A stretch of 64,000 nucleotides of DNA from an uncultured Bradyrhizobium sp. (GCF_947648125.1 NZ_CANSMR010000002.1:496001-560000), one strand, 5' to 3'. Counted from the stretch's first letter, positions 53,012-61,817 are shown. A program made the numbers and translations. Notes: generated by a model not told the origin, from the letters alone.

Positions 53012-54475
53012 CTATTTCTTCGCGACTTCACGAAGCGTTGTGTAGACCCACTCCGCCCCCTGCTTGATGGCCTCGACGCCGATCCTTTCGTCGTTGCCAT
53101 GCATCCGGCTCAGGATGTCGTCGTCGAGCGGATAGGGATAGATGCCGTAGACGGGCACGTTGCGCTCGCGCCAGGCGATGGCGTCGGTCCCTGCTTCGAA
53201 CATCGTCGGCACCAGGACGGCGTCCTTCCAGACCCGCTTCGCGTTGCGATCCAGCGCCGCATAGAGCTCGGTATTGATGGGTGACGCCGGGATCTTGGAA
53301 CGCATCAAGTAAGCGTCCCGCGCGTCCTGTTGCGACAGCGACGTTACGATGCTGACGTCGATGCCGGGATCGCCGATCACACGCTTGATCTCCTCGATCA
53401 TCTGATCCGTGGTGGTGCCCGGCAGCAGCCGCGTATTCACGACCGCCTTGGCGTCGCCGGGGATGACGTTGGGCTTGATGCCAGCGTCGATCATGATGAC
53501 GACCATGGTATCGCGCAGCAGCGCGTGCAGCAGCAGGCTGTCCTTGGGATTGTCGGCGACCAGCTTCTTGCCGGCCGCGTCGAGATCGCCCTGATCCTTC
53601 GCTGCCAGTAGCTGCTTGATATCGGTTGCCGTCTGTTCCGAACTGATCGGAAGCAGCGCCTTGAAATAGGCTTCGGTCGCCGGCACCAGCTTGACGGACG
53701 GATCATGTACCGCGAGCTTGGCCAGCGCCGCGATCAGGCGGTCGTTGGCCATCGCCCCCGCCGGGAACGGCCGTGAGGAATGACCGGAGGGACCGGTCGC
53801 CTTCAACGCAAACGTCGCCGAGAGCTTCTCCGCCGTCGTGACATTGATCTGGTGCACCGAGCCGTCGCGCTCCTGCAGCACATAACCGCCTTCGTTCAGC
53901 GCGAACTCCGCTTCGATCTTGTCCCAATGATCCTTCGCCAACCACACCGTGCTGTACTGGCCCTGCTCCTCGTCGGCCTCGGCGAGGAAGATCACGTCGC
54001 GCGACAGCGGCGTCTTCTCCTCCGCGAGCCGCATTACCGCGCTGGCGAAGACGGCGAGCCCACCCTTGAAGTCCATCGCGCCGCGCCCGTAGACGAAGCC
54101 ATCCTTCTCGACGCCGGCGAACGGCTCCACGGTCCATTTCTCGCGCTCGACCGGAACGACATCGGCATGCGCCGCCAGCAGCACCGGTTTCCGCGAACCG
54201 TCACCGCGCAGCCGCGCGATGAAATGCGCGGCCTTGCCGTTCGGGGCGACGAAGATGTCCACCTCGGCGCCGAGCGGCGCGAATTGCGACTTCAGATACT
54301 CGGCAAGCGCCCGCGTATCGCCCGGACCGTTCGAGGTATCGAAAGAGATCAGCTTCTTAAGCAACGCAACCGTCCGGTCGCCCGGCTGCTCGGCAAACGC
54401 CTGCCCCGCTCCGGCACAGGACAGCAACGCGGCAAGGGCCAACGCAACGATGCGGGTCTTGGTCGGCGGCACCAT
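53012..54475 (-). CDS. Exported M20-family metallopeptidase
   Basis: A 487-residue dizinc peptidase/carboxypeptidase with a signal peptide (ALALAALLSCAGAGQAFAE). LLAAHADVVPV and YGRGAMDFKGGLA give the metal His and bridging Asp, FLAEADEEQGQ the catalytic Glu pair, and DDDILSRMHGNDERI the last His. The lid domain is present. It hydrolyses peptides or acylated amino acids in the periplasm. Convergent with DUF1993, three bases apart. Confidence 0.9.
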   Translation of the reverse strand: MVPPTKTRIVALALAALLSCAGAGQAFAEQPGDRTVALLKKLISFDTSNGPGDTRALAEYLKSQFAPLGAEVDIFVAPNGKAAHFIARLRGDGSRKPVLLAAHADVVPVEREKWTVEPFAGVEKDGFVYGRGAMDFKGGLAVFASAVMRLAEEKTPLSRDVIFLAEADEEQGQYSTVWLAKDHWDKIEAEFALNEGGYVLQERDGSVHQINVTTAEKLSATFALKATGPSGHSSRPFPAGAMANDRLIAALAKLAVHDPSVKLVPATEAYFKALLPISSEQTATDIKQLLAAKDQGDLDAAGKKLVADNPKDSLLLHALLRDTMVVIMIDAGIKPNVIPGDAKAVVNTRLLPGTTTDQMIEEIKRVIGDPGIDVSIVTSLSQQDARDAYLMRSKIPASPINTELYAALDRNAKRVWKDAVLVPTMFEAGTDAIAWRERNVPVYGIYPYPLDDDILSRMHGNDERIGVEAIKQGAEWVYTTLREVAKK

Positions 54476-54546
54476 GTTCTTCTTCCTCCCTTATCTGGTT
54501 TTGAAACAGGATAACTTGCGCCGCTCACCTCAGCGAGTCCTCGAGC

Positions 54547-55725
54547 TCAGGAAGTTCTGGGGAACATCACCTTCAGCATCGCGGCCGCGAGCAACGTCGT
54601 CACGGCAAGGCCGGTGGAGAGATAGAGCGCGCTGGCATCGCCGTACCGGTCGATCACGATTGCATAGACCAGCGGCGCAGCCGCGGGCAGGATGAAGCTC
54701 GGAACGATGAGCCGGCCGACCAGCGTGCCATAGCTGCGATGATCGAACAGGATCAGCGGCAGCGTTCCCCTGGTGATGGTCAGGATGCCATTGCAAGCAC
54801 CGTAGAGCAGCGCGAAGGCGATCCCCATCTCCTTCGACGTTCCGCTGAACAGCCCGGCGATGAACGACAGCGGCATGATCAGGCACGCCATCAAATTGAG
54901 CGCGAGCGGATCGAGCCGTGCACCGAACAGGACTTCGCAGAGACGCGCGGCGGATTGCCCGATGCCCCGGAGCGTCGCGATCCATACCGCCACCGTGACG
55001 GTGAGCCCGAGCCCGGCGAGCACCGCGATCATATGCGCGGACATGCCGGCATTGAGGAAGTTCGCGCCGGTCATGATCACGGCATAGAGACCACCGGCCG
55101 CCGCAAGCTGCCGGCCGCTGGCGGCGCGTGGTGGCTTATGTGCCGGCGCTGCCGAACCCGACACGACGGCAAACCGCTTGTTCGGGATCAGCAGATGCAG
55201 CGGGATCGTCAGCAGTGCAAAGCCGGCATAGCCCAGCACGGCGATGCGCCAGCCGAACTGTTCCGAAAGCATATGGCCGAGTGGCCAGAACACGGTGGCC
55301 GCCAGGCCCCCGAGCAAGGTGATCCCGGACATCGCGCGGCGCGCCTCCGGTCCGCCGATCCGGGCCAGCGCCGCAAACGCCGCATCGTACAGCGTCAGCC
55401 GCATGCCGAGGCCGAGAACGATCCAGGACGTGAAATAGGTGCTGATCTGATGCGAGACGGCGAGACCGGCGCAGCCGAGCGCGTTGATCACGGCACCTGC
55501 GACCATGACCTCCCGGCCGCCGCTTCTATCCACCCATCTTCCCGCAAGCGGTGACGCCACGCCCATCACCAGCAGCGCCGCTGCGAATCCACCGTAGACG
55601 ATGTCACGCCCCCAGCCGAGATCCGCGGCGATCTGCTCGCCGAAGCCGCCGATCAGATAGTAGGTCGCGCCCCACGAGATCAGTTGAGCCAGCCCGAGGG
55701 CGGCCACGACGCGGCGGGCGATCAC
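54547..55725 (-). CDS. MFS transporter
   Basis: A 392-residue, twelve-helix MFS protein of the YbfB/CynX-like kind (LISWGATYYLIGGFGEQIAADLGW, PLAGRWVDRSGGREVM). The start is taken as GTG at 55725, which overlaps the stop of the preceding gene by four bases (GTGA) and follows GAGAGGGA. Co-translated with the acetyltransferase. It may export the substrate or product of that enzyme. Confidence 0.83.
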   Translation of the reverse strand: MIARRVVAALGLAQLISWGATYYLIGGFGEQIAADLGWGRDIVYGGFAAALLVMGVASPLAGRWVDRSGGREVMVAGAVINALGCAGLAVSHQISTYFTSWIVLGLGMRLTLYDAAFAALARIGGPEARRAMSGITLLGGLAATVFWPLGHMLSEQFGWRIAVLGYAGFALLTIPLHLLIPNKRFAVVSGSAAPAHKPPRAASGRQLAAAGGLYAVIMTGANFLNAGMSAHMIAVLAGLGLTVTVAVWIATLRGIGQSAARLCEVLFGARLDPLALNLMACLIMPLSFIAGLFSGTSKEMGIAFALLYGACNGILTITRGTLPLILFDHRSYGTLVGRLIVPSFILPAAAPLVYAIVIDRYGDASALYLSTGLAVTTLLAAAMLKVMFPRTS

Positions 55726-56507
55726 CGTGGCAGTTCCCTCTCCGCGGGAAGCGTCGAGGCGCCAGTCCCAAGCGGCCGCTGCATCAGCACGGTGTCGACC
55801 CATTGCCCGAGCTTGAAGCCGACCGATCTCAGCGTCCCGACCATCTCGAAGCCCATGCGACGATGCAGCGCGATCGATCCGGCGTTGCCGCTGTTGCCGA
55901 TCACCGCGATCATTTGCCGCCAGGGCCCCACCTCCGATCGTTCGATCAGCGCCTGCAGCAGCGCCGCGCCGACGCGGCGGCCGCGCAAGGCTTCCGACAC
56001 GTAGACCGAGTCTTCAATGGTGTTGCGATAGGCAGGCCGCGGCCGGTACGTGGTCGCGTAGGAGTAGCCGGCCACGCGCCCATCGACATCGGCCACGAGA
56101 TACGGCAGCCCCGCGGCCAGCACGGCGGCGCGGCGCTCGAGCATCTCGTCGAGCGTCGGTGGTACTTCCTCGAAGGTCGCCAGCCCGTTGAGCACGTGGT
56201 GCGCATAGATGTGCTGCACCTCAGCCATGTCGACCTCTGTGGCATCACGGATCACGGTGTCTTCGCTGTACCTCATCGTTCCACTCTCGCCTTGCGGCAT
56301 CATGCCCGTGCTTGGACGGCGCGTCGGTGCTGGCTGCGGGCACCATGTATTGATCTCGACATCGCTGCGCGACAACCCGACATCCGCAAGCAGGCGGTCG
56401 TCGAGTTCGCGCAGCGCCTGCCAGCGGCGAATCCGCGAATGTGGCGAGACCGTGAGGTAACGCCCGAGCTCGACGATGACGCCGACAATGGATTTGAGGC
56501 CGGACAA
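55722..56507 (-). CDS. DUF1127-GNAT fusion acetyltransferase
   Basis: A 261-residue protein. Residues about 28-50 (RWQALRELDDRLLADVGLSR) are a DUF1127/YjiS motif. From about 82 a phosphinothricin-acetyltransferase-like GNAT domain follows (VIRDATEVDMAEVQHIYAHHVLNGLATFEEVPP, LRGRRVGAALLQALIERS). The linker is long. The GNAT part could be translated alone from an internal ATG (MRYSEDT). DUF1127 in other proteins can bind RNA or act as a small regulator; its use here is unknown. Confidence 0.82.
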   Translation of the reverse strand: MSGLKSIVGVIVELGRYLTVSPHSRIRRWQALRELDDRLLADVGLSRSDVEINTWCPQPAPTRRPSTGMMPQGESGTMRYSEDTVIRDATEVDMAEVQHIYAHHVLNGLATFEEVPPTLDEMLERRAAVLAAGLPYLVADVDGRVAGYSYATTYRPRPAYRNTIEDSVYVSEALRGRRVGAALLQALIERSEVGPWRQMIAVIGNSGNAGSIALHRRMGFEMVGTLRSVGFKLGQWVDTVLMQRPLGTGASTLPAERELPR

Positions 56508-56560
56508 TGCCTGCTCCCGATCTGGCCGAAGCCGTCGCTTGCCGGACTATGCGCCCTGGT

Positions 56561-56570
56561 CTTATATAAG
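56561..56570. promoter_or_regulatory. Palindrome, likely LysR half-site pair 1
   Basis: CTTAT-ATAAG palindrome in the divergent region. It has the same half-sites as the palindrome at 56585-56601. Confidence 0.5.
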
Positions 56571-56584
56571 GGAAGCTTTGACAC

Positions 56585-56601
56585 CTTATGCGCAGCATAA
56601 G
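56585..56601. promoter_or_regulatory. LysR operator palindrome
   Basis: Perfect palindrome CTTATGC-GCA-GCATAAG, ten bases upstream of the LysR start. It contains the T-N11-A form of LysR sites. Confidence 0.7.
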
Positions 56602-56611
56602 AGATACTTTG

Positions 56612-57514
56612 ATGAAGAACCTCAACCTCGACTATCTCGAAAGCTTCGCCGTCGTGATCGATTCCGGCAGCTTCTCCGCCGCGGCCGAGCGACTGCAGCT
56701 GACCCAGCCCGCGGTGAGCCTCCAGGTGCGCCAGCTCGAGCGCAGCCTGAATGCGACCTTGATCGAGCGCGTCGGACGACGCGCCAGGCCGACGGCCGCC
56801 GGCGTCGCCTTGCTCGCGCACGCGCATCAGATCAACGCGGCGGTGACATCGGCGATTGACGCCGTTGCGCAGCAGACCACGGGAACAGCAGGCCGCGTGC
56901 GGCTCGGCACTGGTGCGACCGCCTGCATCTTCCTGCTGCCGCCGATCCTGAAGGAGCTGCGGGCCGCACTGCCCTCGCTCGAGATCACGGTCACGACTGG
57001 CAACACCGCGGAGATTGCGCGGGCGGTCGAGGACAACACGATCGACATTGGGCTGGTGACGTTGCCGGTGTCGGGGCGCAGCTTTGAGATCACCCCCGTC
57101 ATGAATGACGAGTTCGTGCTGATCGCGCCGCACGACATGAAGCTGCCCGCGCGGATCACGCCGGAGGTGCTGGCGACCCGGCCTGTTCTGCTGTTCGAAC
57201 CCGGCGGCAATACGCGACGCACCGCGGATGAATGGCTGGCGCGCGGCGGCGTCTCGCTGAAACCGTTGATGTCGCTCGGCAGCGTCGAGGCGATCAAGGA
57301 GATGGTGCGCGCCGGCCTCGGTTGCGCGATCCTGCCCGGCATGGCGGTGCCGGCCAAGACCAAGCAGCGCGACTTGATCGTCCGGTCGTTGTCGCCAAAG
57401 CTCCACCGCCGGCTCGCCGTCGTGATCCGCCGCGACAAGCGCCTCGATCGCGGGCTGCGGCAGACGCTGTCGGCGCTGAAGGCACTCGCGGCCACGAAGC
57501 ACGACAGCCGCTAG
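56612..57514 (+). CDS. LysR-family transcriptional regulator
   Basis: A 300-residue LysR protein (LDYLESFAVVIDSGSFSAAAERLQLTQPAVSLQVRQLERSL). The ATG at 56612 is preferred; one at 56588 lies inside the operator palindrome. Divergent from the acetyltransferase/MFS operon, which it probably regulates. Confidence 0.9.
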   Translation: MKNLNLDYLESFAVVIDSGSFSAAAERLQLTQPAVSLQVRQLERSLNATLIERVGRRARPTAAGVALLAHAHQINAAVTSAIDAVAQQTTGTAGRVRLGTGATACIFLLPPILKELRAALPSLEITVTTGNTAEIARAVEDNTIDIGLVTLPVSGRSFEITPVMNDEFVLIAPHDMKLPARITPEVLATRPVLLFEPGGNTRRTADEWLARGGVSLKPLMSLGSVEAIKEMVRAGLGCAILPGMAVPAKTKQRDLIVRSLSPKLHRRLAVVIRRDKRLDRGLRQTLSALKALAATKHDSR

Positions 57515-57519
57515 AGCTC

Positions 57520-57546
57520 CAGGGAGGACGCCGGGCGTCCTCCCTG
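57520..57546. terminator. Bidirectional terminator hairpin
   Basis: CAGGGAGGACG (57520-57530) pairs perfectly with CGTCCTCCCTG (57536-57546) around CCGGG, between convergent LysR and DUF899 genes. Confidence 0.75.
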
Positions 57547-57556
57547 CTCCACCCCG

Positions 57557-58354
57557 TCAAGTCGCTTTGCGCTCCTGCTCCGCGATCTTGCGGAACGCGG
57601 CCTCGCCGGCGTCGGTCACGGCTGCCCACTTCGCGTTCGGCGCGGCTTCGGCCTCGTAGTTGTCGTGCCAGTTCCACCATTTGTAGGTCGGGCCCTGGGG
57701 ATAGCCTTTCGGCGAGTCCTCCCAGAGCTCCTGACGACCGAACGGCGTGATGTCGAGATAGCTCCACACCGTGCCCATCGATTCATCGCCGCGGCTGTTG
57801 ACGAGATAGGTGCGGAAGATCCGCTCGCCGTCGCGGATGAACACGTTGTGGCCGTGCCATTCGGCGACGCCGAAGTCGGCATCAAAGCTGTCGGTGATCG
57901 TGTACCACGGCATCTCCCACTCCATCCGCGCCTTCAGCCGCGCGATATCGGCCTGCGGCGCGCGCGAGGCGTAAGCCAGCGTGGTGTCGCGCTGGTTCAG
58001 ATGCGAGAGATGACCGACCTGATCGGCGCCGAGCGAGCAGCCGCGGCAACCGTGATCCGGCCAGCCGAACACGCCGGGCTCGAAGAACGCGCGGTAGATG
58101 ATCAGCTGCCGGCGGCCCTCGAACAGATCGAGCAGGCTCGCCTTGCCGTTCGGTCCATCGAAGACATACGCCTTCTCGACCGCCATCCAGGGCATCCGCC
58201 GCCGCTCGGCGGCGAGCGCGTCGCGCGCCCGCACCTGCGCCTTTTCCTTCACCAGCATCTCGAGGCGCGCCGCCTCCCACGCCTCGCGCGACACCACGGG
58301 TGGCGTCTGCATCCCCACCAGTCCGCCGCGATCGTTTTCAGCCGATTTGCTCAT
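57557..58354 (-). CDS. DUF899 family thioredoxin-like protein
   Basis: A 265-residue DUF899 protein with a thioredoxin-like core: VSREAWEAARLEMLVKEK, LLDLFEGRRQLIIYRAFFEP, CRGCSLGADQVGHLSHLN (CxxC) and GRQELWEDSPKGYPQ. Function unknown, perhaps redox. The ATG at 58354 follows GGAG. Divergent from the MarR gene at 58584. Confidence 0.87.
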   Translation of the reverse strand: MSKSAENDRGGLVGMQTPPVVSREAWEAARLEMLVKEKAQVRARDALAAERRRMPWMAVEKAYVFDGPNGKASLLDLFEGRRQLIIYRAFFEPGVFGWPDHGCRGCSLGADQVGHLSHLNQRDTTLAYASRAPQADIARLKARMEWEMPWYTITDSFDADFGVAEWHGHNVFIRDGERIFRTYLVNSRGDESMGTVWSYLDITPFGRQELWEDSPKGYPQGPTYKWWNWHDNYEAEAAPNAKWAAVTDAGEAAFRKIAEQERKAT

Positions 58355-58467
58355 GATGATCTCCGTCTTTCGAATTGGACGAACTCCGCGACCACGGCGC
58401 AGTTCCCGCGCCGAGGCCGTTCGTCATTGGCCATGCCGCAATCTGGCGCAGCGGCGACGGATGATGG

Positions 58468-58489
58468 GAGTGACAAGTGTGTCGGGATT
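58468..58489 (+). repeat. 22-bp repeat, copy 2
   Basis: Identical to 30147-30168. Located 94 bases upstream of the MarR start. Confidence 0.7.
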
Positions 58490-58501
58490 TTTCGCGCAGG
58501 C

Positions 58502-58533
58502 GCTCCGATGCTCCGATGCTCCGATGCTCCGAT
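58502..58533 (+). repeat. Four tandem 8-bp repeats
   Basis: Four perfect copies of GCTCCGAT directly before the palindrome upstream of the MarR gene. Not a multiple of three and not coding. Confidence 0.95.
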
Positions 58534-58543
58534 CTCTTTGCAA

Positions 58544-58566
58544 TATACTTGCACTTTGCAAGCATA
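58544..58566. promoter_or_regulatory. MarR operator
   Basis: Dyad TAT-a-CTTGCA-CTT-TGCAAG-c-ATA, six perfect inner pairs and three outer. It lies 17 bases before the MarR start. Autoregulation and control of the EamA gene are inferred. Confidence 0.7.
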
Positions 58567-58583
58567 TGTGCGAGCCTCCGGCC

Positions 58584-59090
58584 ATGAAACAAGCTGCTCC
58601 CGCCGCCAATGACGGCTTGAAGCTCAGCGCCTGGCTGCCCTATCGCCTGTTCCTCGTCGCCGCGCAGGTTGCCCGCCCGCTCGAGAGCTTTTACAGCGAG
58701 ACATTCGGATTGAGCCAGGCGGGCTGGCGTATCCTCGCCGTGATCGCCGAGCGCGATGCGGCCAATGCCTCCGAGATCGGCCGCGCCTGCGCGCTCGACC
58801 CGTTCGCGGTCAGCCGCGGCATCGGCCAGCTCGTCGAACTCGGCTTCGCAATGCGGCGGCCGGGCAAGACCGACCGTCGCTTCGCCGCGGTCAGCATCAC
58901 CCGCAGCGGCCGGACCGCCTTCAACCGGATCGCCGCATTGGGCAGCAGGATCGAAGCACGGCTGCTTGCGCGCCTCTCGGAGAGCGAGCGAACAACACTT
59001 GATTCCGCCCTCACCCGGCTCGAGGGGGAAAGCGCGCGGATCGACGCCGTCGGCTGGCGCGCGCTGCTCGACGATGCCGTAACGCCATGA
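58584..59090 (+). CDS. MarR-family transcriptional regulator
   Basis: A 168-residue MarR protein: LSQAGWRILAVIAERDAANASEIGRACALDPFAVSRGIGQLVELGF is the winged helix and RRPGKTDRRFAAVSIT the wing. An ATG at 58566 is also possible. Its stop overlaps the start of the EamA transporter by four bases, so the two are coupled. Confidence 0.9.
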   Translation: MKQAAPAANDGLKLSAWLPYRLFLVAAQVARPLESFYSETFGLSQAGWRILAVIAERDAANASEIGRACALDPFAVSRGIGQLVELGFAMRRPGKTDRRFAAVSITRSGRTAFNRIAALGSRIEARLLARLSESERTTLDSALTRLEGESARIDAVGWRALLDDAVTP

Positions 59091-59947
59091 CGGCCGTGCT
59101 GTTCGCGCTGACCGCACTGCTCTGGGGTGGCGGCGCACTGGCCACCGCGATGCAGGCCGGCGTCGCGCCCGCACCGTGGTCGGTCGCGCTGCGCATGGTG
59201 CTCGCGGGCCTCATCCTGCTCGGCTACGGCCGGCTGCGCGGCGTGCCGCTTGCGATCCCGCGCAAGCATCGGCCGGCCGTCGCGTTGCAGGGCCTGCTGT
59301 TCTTCGCCATTGCCTTCATCGGCTTCTATGAAGCGACCGCGCGGATGCCGAGCGGACTTGCGGCGCTGGTGCTGTCGACATCGTCGCTGTTCGCGGCGGT
59401 GATCGCGTGGGCCGCGCTTGGCGTCCCGATATCCCCGAGCTTTGTATGGGGTGCGCTGTGCGGCATCGTTGGCCTCGCAATCATCTTCCTGCCCGGCGCC
59501 ACCGCGCATGGCGCCGCGCCGCTCGCGGGCCTTGCCTGGGCGCTCACGGCGGCGATCGCGACCGGCGCGGGGACGACAGTCGGCGCACGCAACCAGCGCG
59601 CCGGACTGCCTGTCGTCGCCGTGCTCGCCTGGGGCGCATTCGTCGGCGCAGCGGCGAGCGCGCTCTGGGCCGTCGCGACCGGCACGCCGTTTGCCGCCGA
59701 CGTCTCGCTCTCCTATGTGACAAGCTTCCTCTACCTCGCCGTCGCGGCCTCCTGCATCACCTTCATGCTCTATTTCGAGCTGGTGCGCCGGCTCGGTCCC
59801 GGCCGCGCCGCCTATACGCTCGCGCTGGTGCCGCTCGTCGCCCTCGTGCTGTCGGCGCTGTTCGAGCATCTCGCACTGGGCTGGCCGGTGCTCGCCGGCG
59901 CCGCCGCGATCCTTGCCGGCAACGTACTGGTGCTGGCGCGGGCCTAG
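59087..59947 (+). CDS. EamA/DMT-family transporter
   Basis: A 286-residue, ten-helix drug/metabolite transporter with two EamA repeats (ALTALLWGGGALATAMQAG; GLAWALTAAIATGAGTTVGARNQRAG). Members export amino acids or toxic metabolites. Starts within the MarR stop (ATGA). Confidence 0.87.
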   Translation: MTAVLFALTALLWGGGALATAMQAGVAPAPWSVALRMVLAGLILLGYGRLRGVPLAIPRKHRPAVALQGLLFFAIAFIGFYEATARMPSGLAALVLSTSSLFAAVIAWAALGVPISPSFVWGALCGIVGLAIIFLPGATAHGAAPLAGLAWALTAAIATGAGTTVGARNQRAGLPVVAVLAWGAFVGAAASALWAVATGTPFAADVSLSYVTSFLYLAVAASCITFMLYFELVRRLGPGRAAYTLALVPLVALVLSALFEHLALGWPVLAGAAAILAGNVLVLARA

Positions 59948-59994
59948 AACAAGTTTGCCTGGCTGACGACGCGGCGCGACAAAGCCGATCGACA

Positions 59995-60981
59995 TCACGT
60001 CACCCCACTCCTCGCGGCGCGCAGGATGATCGCGCGGGCCTGCCGGCCTTCCGGTGTCGGCATGGCCGCGTAGTTGTGCGGTTGCCCCTCGCGCAAGTGA
60101 AGCTCGACCGGAACCCCCGCGGCGCGTGCCCTTGCGGCGAGATCGATGCTGTCGGGATAGAGAAGATCGCAGGTCCCCGAGAAGACGATCATCGGCGCAA
60201 GGGCGCGGAAATCTCCGTTCAACGGGCTGACATAGGGATGAGCAATATCGAGATCGCCGGCATAGAGTCGTCCGGCCTCGCGAATCCCCGGAATGTCCTG
60301 GATCGGGTCGCGCGCGGCGGCCATCGCCTGCTCCGGGCGATCGACTGCCGCATTCACCCCGGGCGAGATCAGCACAAGTCCATCGGGCTGCCGATCGCCG
60401 CGGTCGCGCAGCCATTGCGTGGCCGCCAGCGCCAGTCCGGCTCCCGCCGAATTGCCGATCAGCGTGACCTTCGCAGGTCCGGCCTCCTCCAGAAGCCGAC
60501 GCAGCAGTTCGCCCGTCGCGGGCACGACGTCCTTCGCAGTGGCGCGCGGCGCCAACGGATAGATCGGAACGACGCAGCGGATGCGCGCGCCGCGGGTCAG
60601 TTCGCCAATGAAACGCCAATGGGCACGAACGATCTCGTGGATATAGCCGCCGCCGTGCAGGAACATCACGAAGTTGCCGGCATCGGGACCTGCCGACGGC
60701 GCCGTACGGTAGACCGGCCAGCCGGCTTCCTGTCCCAACACCACGTCGACGCCACGGCCGAGCCCGTTGGGCTCATGCGACGCCGGCCGCAGCGCCAATC
60801 TGCGCACCTCTTCCTGCACGGCGGCGGCGGATGCCAGTCGCTTCTTGATCGGAAGCAGCCGCAGCAGGCGATTGATGCATTGGCTCTGCCAGCTCGGCCT
60901 GTCATCAGCGGACGTCCATCCGGGCTGACGTGACCCACCTCGAACTCCCTCGGCGGTTGACGATATCGGTCCCTGGCTCAT
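59995..60981 (-). CDS. Alpha/beta hydrolase, hormone-sensitive-lipase family
   Basis: A 328-residue esterase. VMFLHGGGYIHE carries the HGGG oxyanion motif, LIGNSAGAGLALA the serine nucleophile, SGTCDLLYPD the Asp, and REGQPHNYAAM the His. No signal peptide. The ATG at 60981 is better placed after GCGGGA than one at 60996. Divergent from a TetR gene. Confidence 0.87.
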   Translation of the reverse strand: MSQGPISSTAEGVRGGSRQPGWTSADDRPSWQSQCINRLLRLLPIKKRLASAAAVQEEVRRLALRPASHEPNGLGRGVDVVLGQEAGWPVYRTAPSAGPDAGNFVMFLHGGGYIHEIVRAHWRFIGELTRGARIRCVVPIYPLAPRATAKDVVPATGELLRRLLEEAGPAKVTLIGNSAGAGLALAATQWLRDRGDRQPDGLVLISPGVNAAVDRPEQAMAAARDPIQDIPGIREAGRLYAGDLDIAHPYVSPLNGDFRALAPMIVFSGTCDLLYPDSIDLAARARAAGVPVELHLREGQPHNYAAMPTPEGRQARAIILRAARSGVT

Positions 60982-61054
60982 GACGACGTCCCGCATCAGT
61001 TACACGTTCGACAATCGCCGGCGCCCCTGTTCAGGCGGTGCCGGGCGGGACTAT

Positions 61055-61076
61055 AATGCGAGCGATCGCTCGTATT
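61055..61076. promoter_or_regulatory. TetR operator overlapping a -10 box
   Basis: AAT-g-CGAGCGA and TCGCTCG-t-ATT form a 22-bp dyad with a perfect 14-bp core. TATAAT at 61052-61057 overlaps its edge, so binding would block the promoter. Confidence 0.75.
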
Positions 61077-61103
61077 CGCTACTCGCATTCGAGAACGCAG
61101 GAC

Positions 61104-61739
61104 ATGGCGCGAAAGCCGGCCACCAATCCCCGCACGAAACCGCGGAAAAACGCCTCACAGCAGCGGTCGCGCGCCATGGTTGACGCGCTGGTCGAGGCGA
61201 CCGCTCGCATTCTCGTCCGTGAGGGTTTCGACAAGGCGAGCACCAACCGGATCGCCGAGGTCGCGGGCGTCAGCGTCGGCTCACTGTACCAATACTACCC
61301 GTGCAAGGAGGCGCTGGTTGCCGCGGTCATCGATCGTCATAATCAAGAGATCATGCAGGTGGTCCGCGTGGCGTTTGCCGAGGTCGCGACGCAACCGGTC
61401 GAACCGGCGGTGCGCCGGATGGTCGCCGTGGCGATCGAGGCCCATCGCATCGACCCGAGGCTGCATCGCGTCCTTGCCGAGCAGATCCCGCGCACCGGAC
61501 GCCTGGAACACGTGGAGGCTTTCAACCGTGAAGCCCATGCCATGTTCAGGACCTACCTCGACAGCCACCGCGACGAGATTCGCGCGATCGATCCCGCCCT
61601 CGCGGCCTTCATGTGCGTGACGTCGATCGAGGCACTGGCGCATACCGCCGTTCTGCATCGCCCCGAGACACTGTCCGACCGGGAAGTCAGAACACTGGTC
61701 GACGAGACCACGCGCCTGATCGTCGGATATCTGCAATAG
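61104..61739 (+). CDS. TetR-family transcriptional regulator
   Basis: A 211-residue TetR protein. The N-terminal HTH is ILVREGFDKASTNRIAEVAGVSVGSLYQYYPCKEALV; the C-terminal part is the ligand/dimer domain. The ATG at 61104 gives MARKPATN; an earlier ATG at 61038 would place the operator inside the gene. Probably represses itself and the divergent esterase. Confidence 0.9.
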   Translation: MARKPATNPRTKPRKNASQQRSRAMVDALVEATARILVREGFDKASTNRIAEVAGVSVGSLYQYYPCKEALVAAVIDRHNQEIMQVVRVAFAEVATQPVEPAVRRMVAVAIEAHRIDPRLHRVLAEQIPRTGRLEHVEAFNREAHAMFRTYLDSHRDEIRAIDPALAAFMCVTSIEALAHTAVLHRPETLSDREVRTLVDETTRLIVGYLQ

Positions 61740-61796
61740 CCGTCGCACGTCGCCGCAGCCGAAGCCGAAGCCAGCCGACAATTGACCCGGAGACAT

Positions 61797-61816
61797 TATC
61801 TGACTAAAGTCAGATA
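61797..61816. promoter_or_regulatory. Operator of the MarR-GNAT gene
   Basis: Perfect dyad TATCTGAC-TAAA-GTCAGATA ending one base before the ATG. It also overlaps a TTGACC-N17-TAAAGT promoter (61782-61810), so autorepression is likely. Confidence 0.75.
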
Positions 61817-61817
61817 T

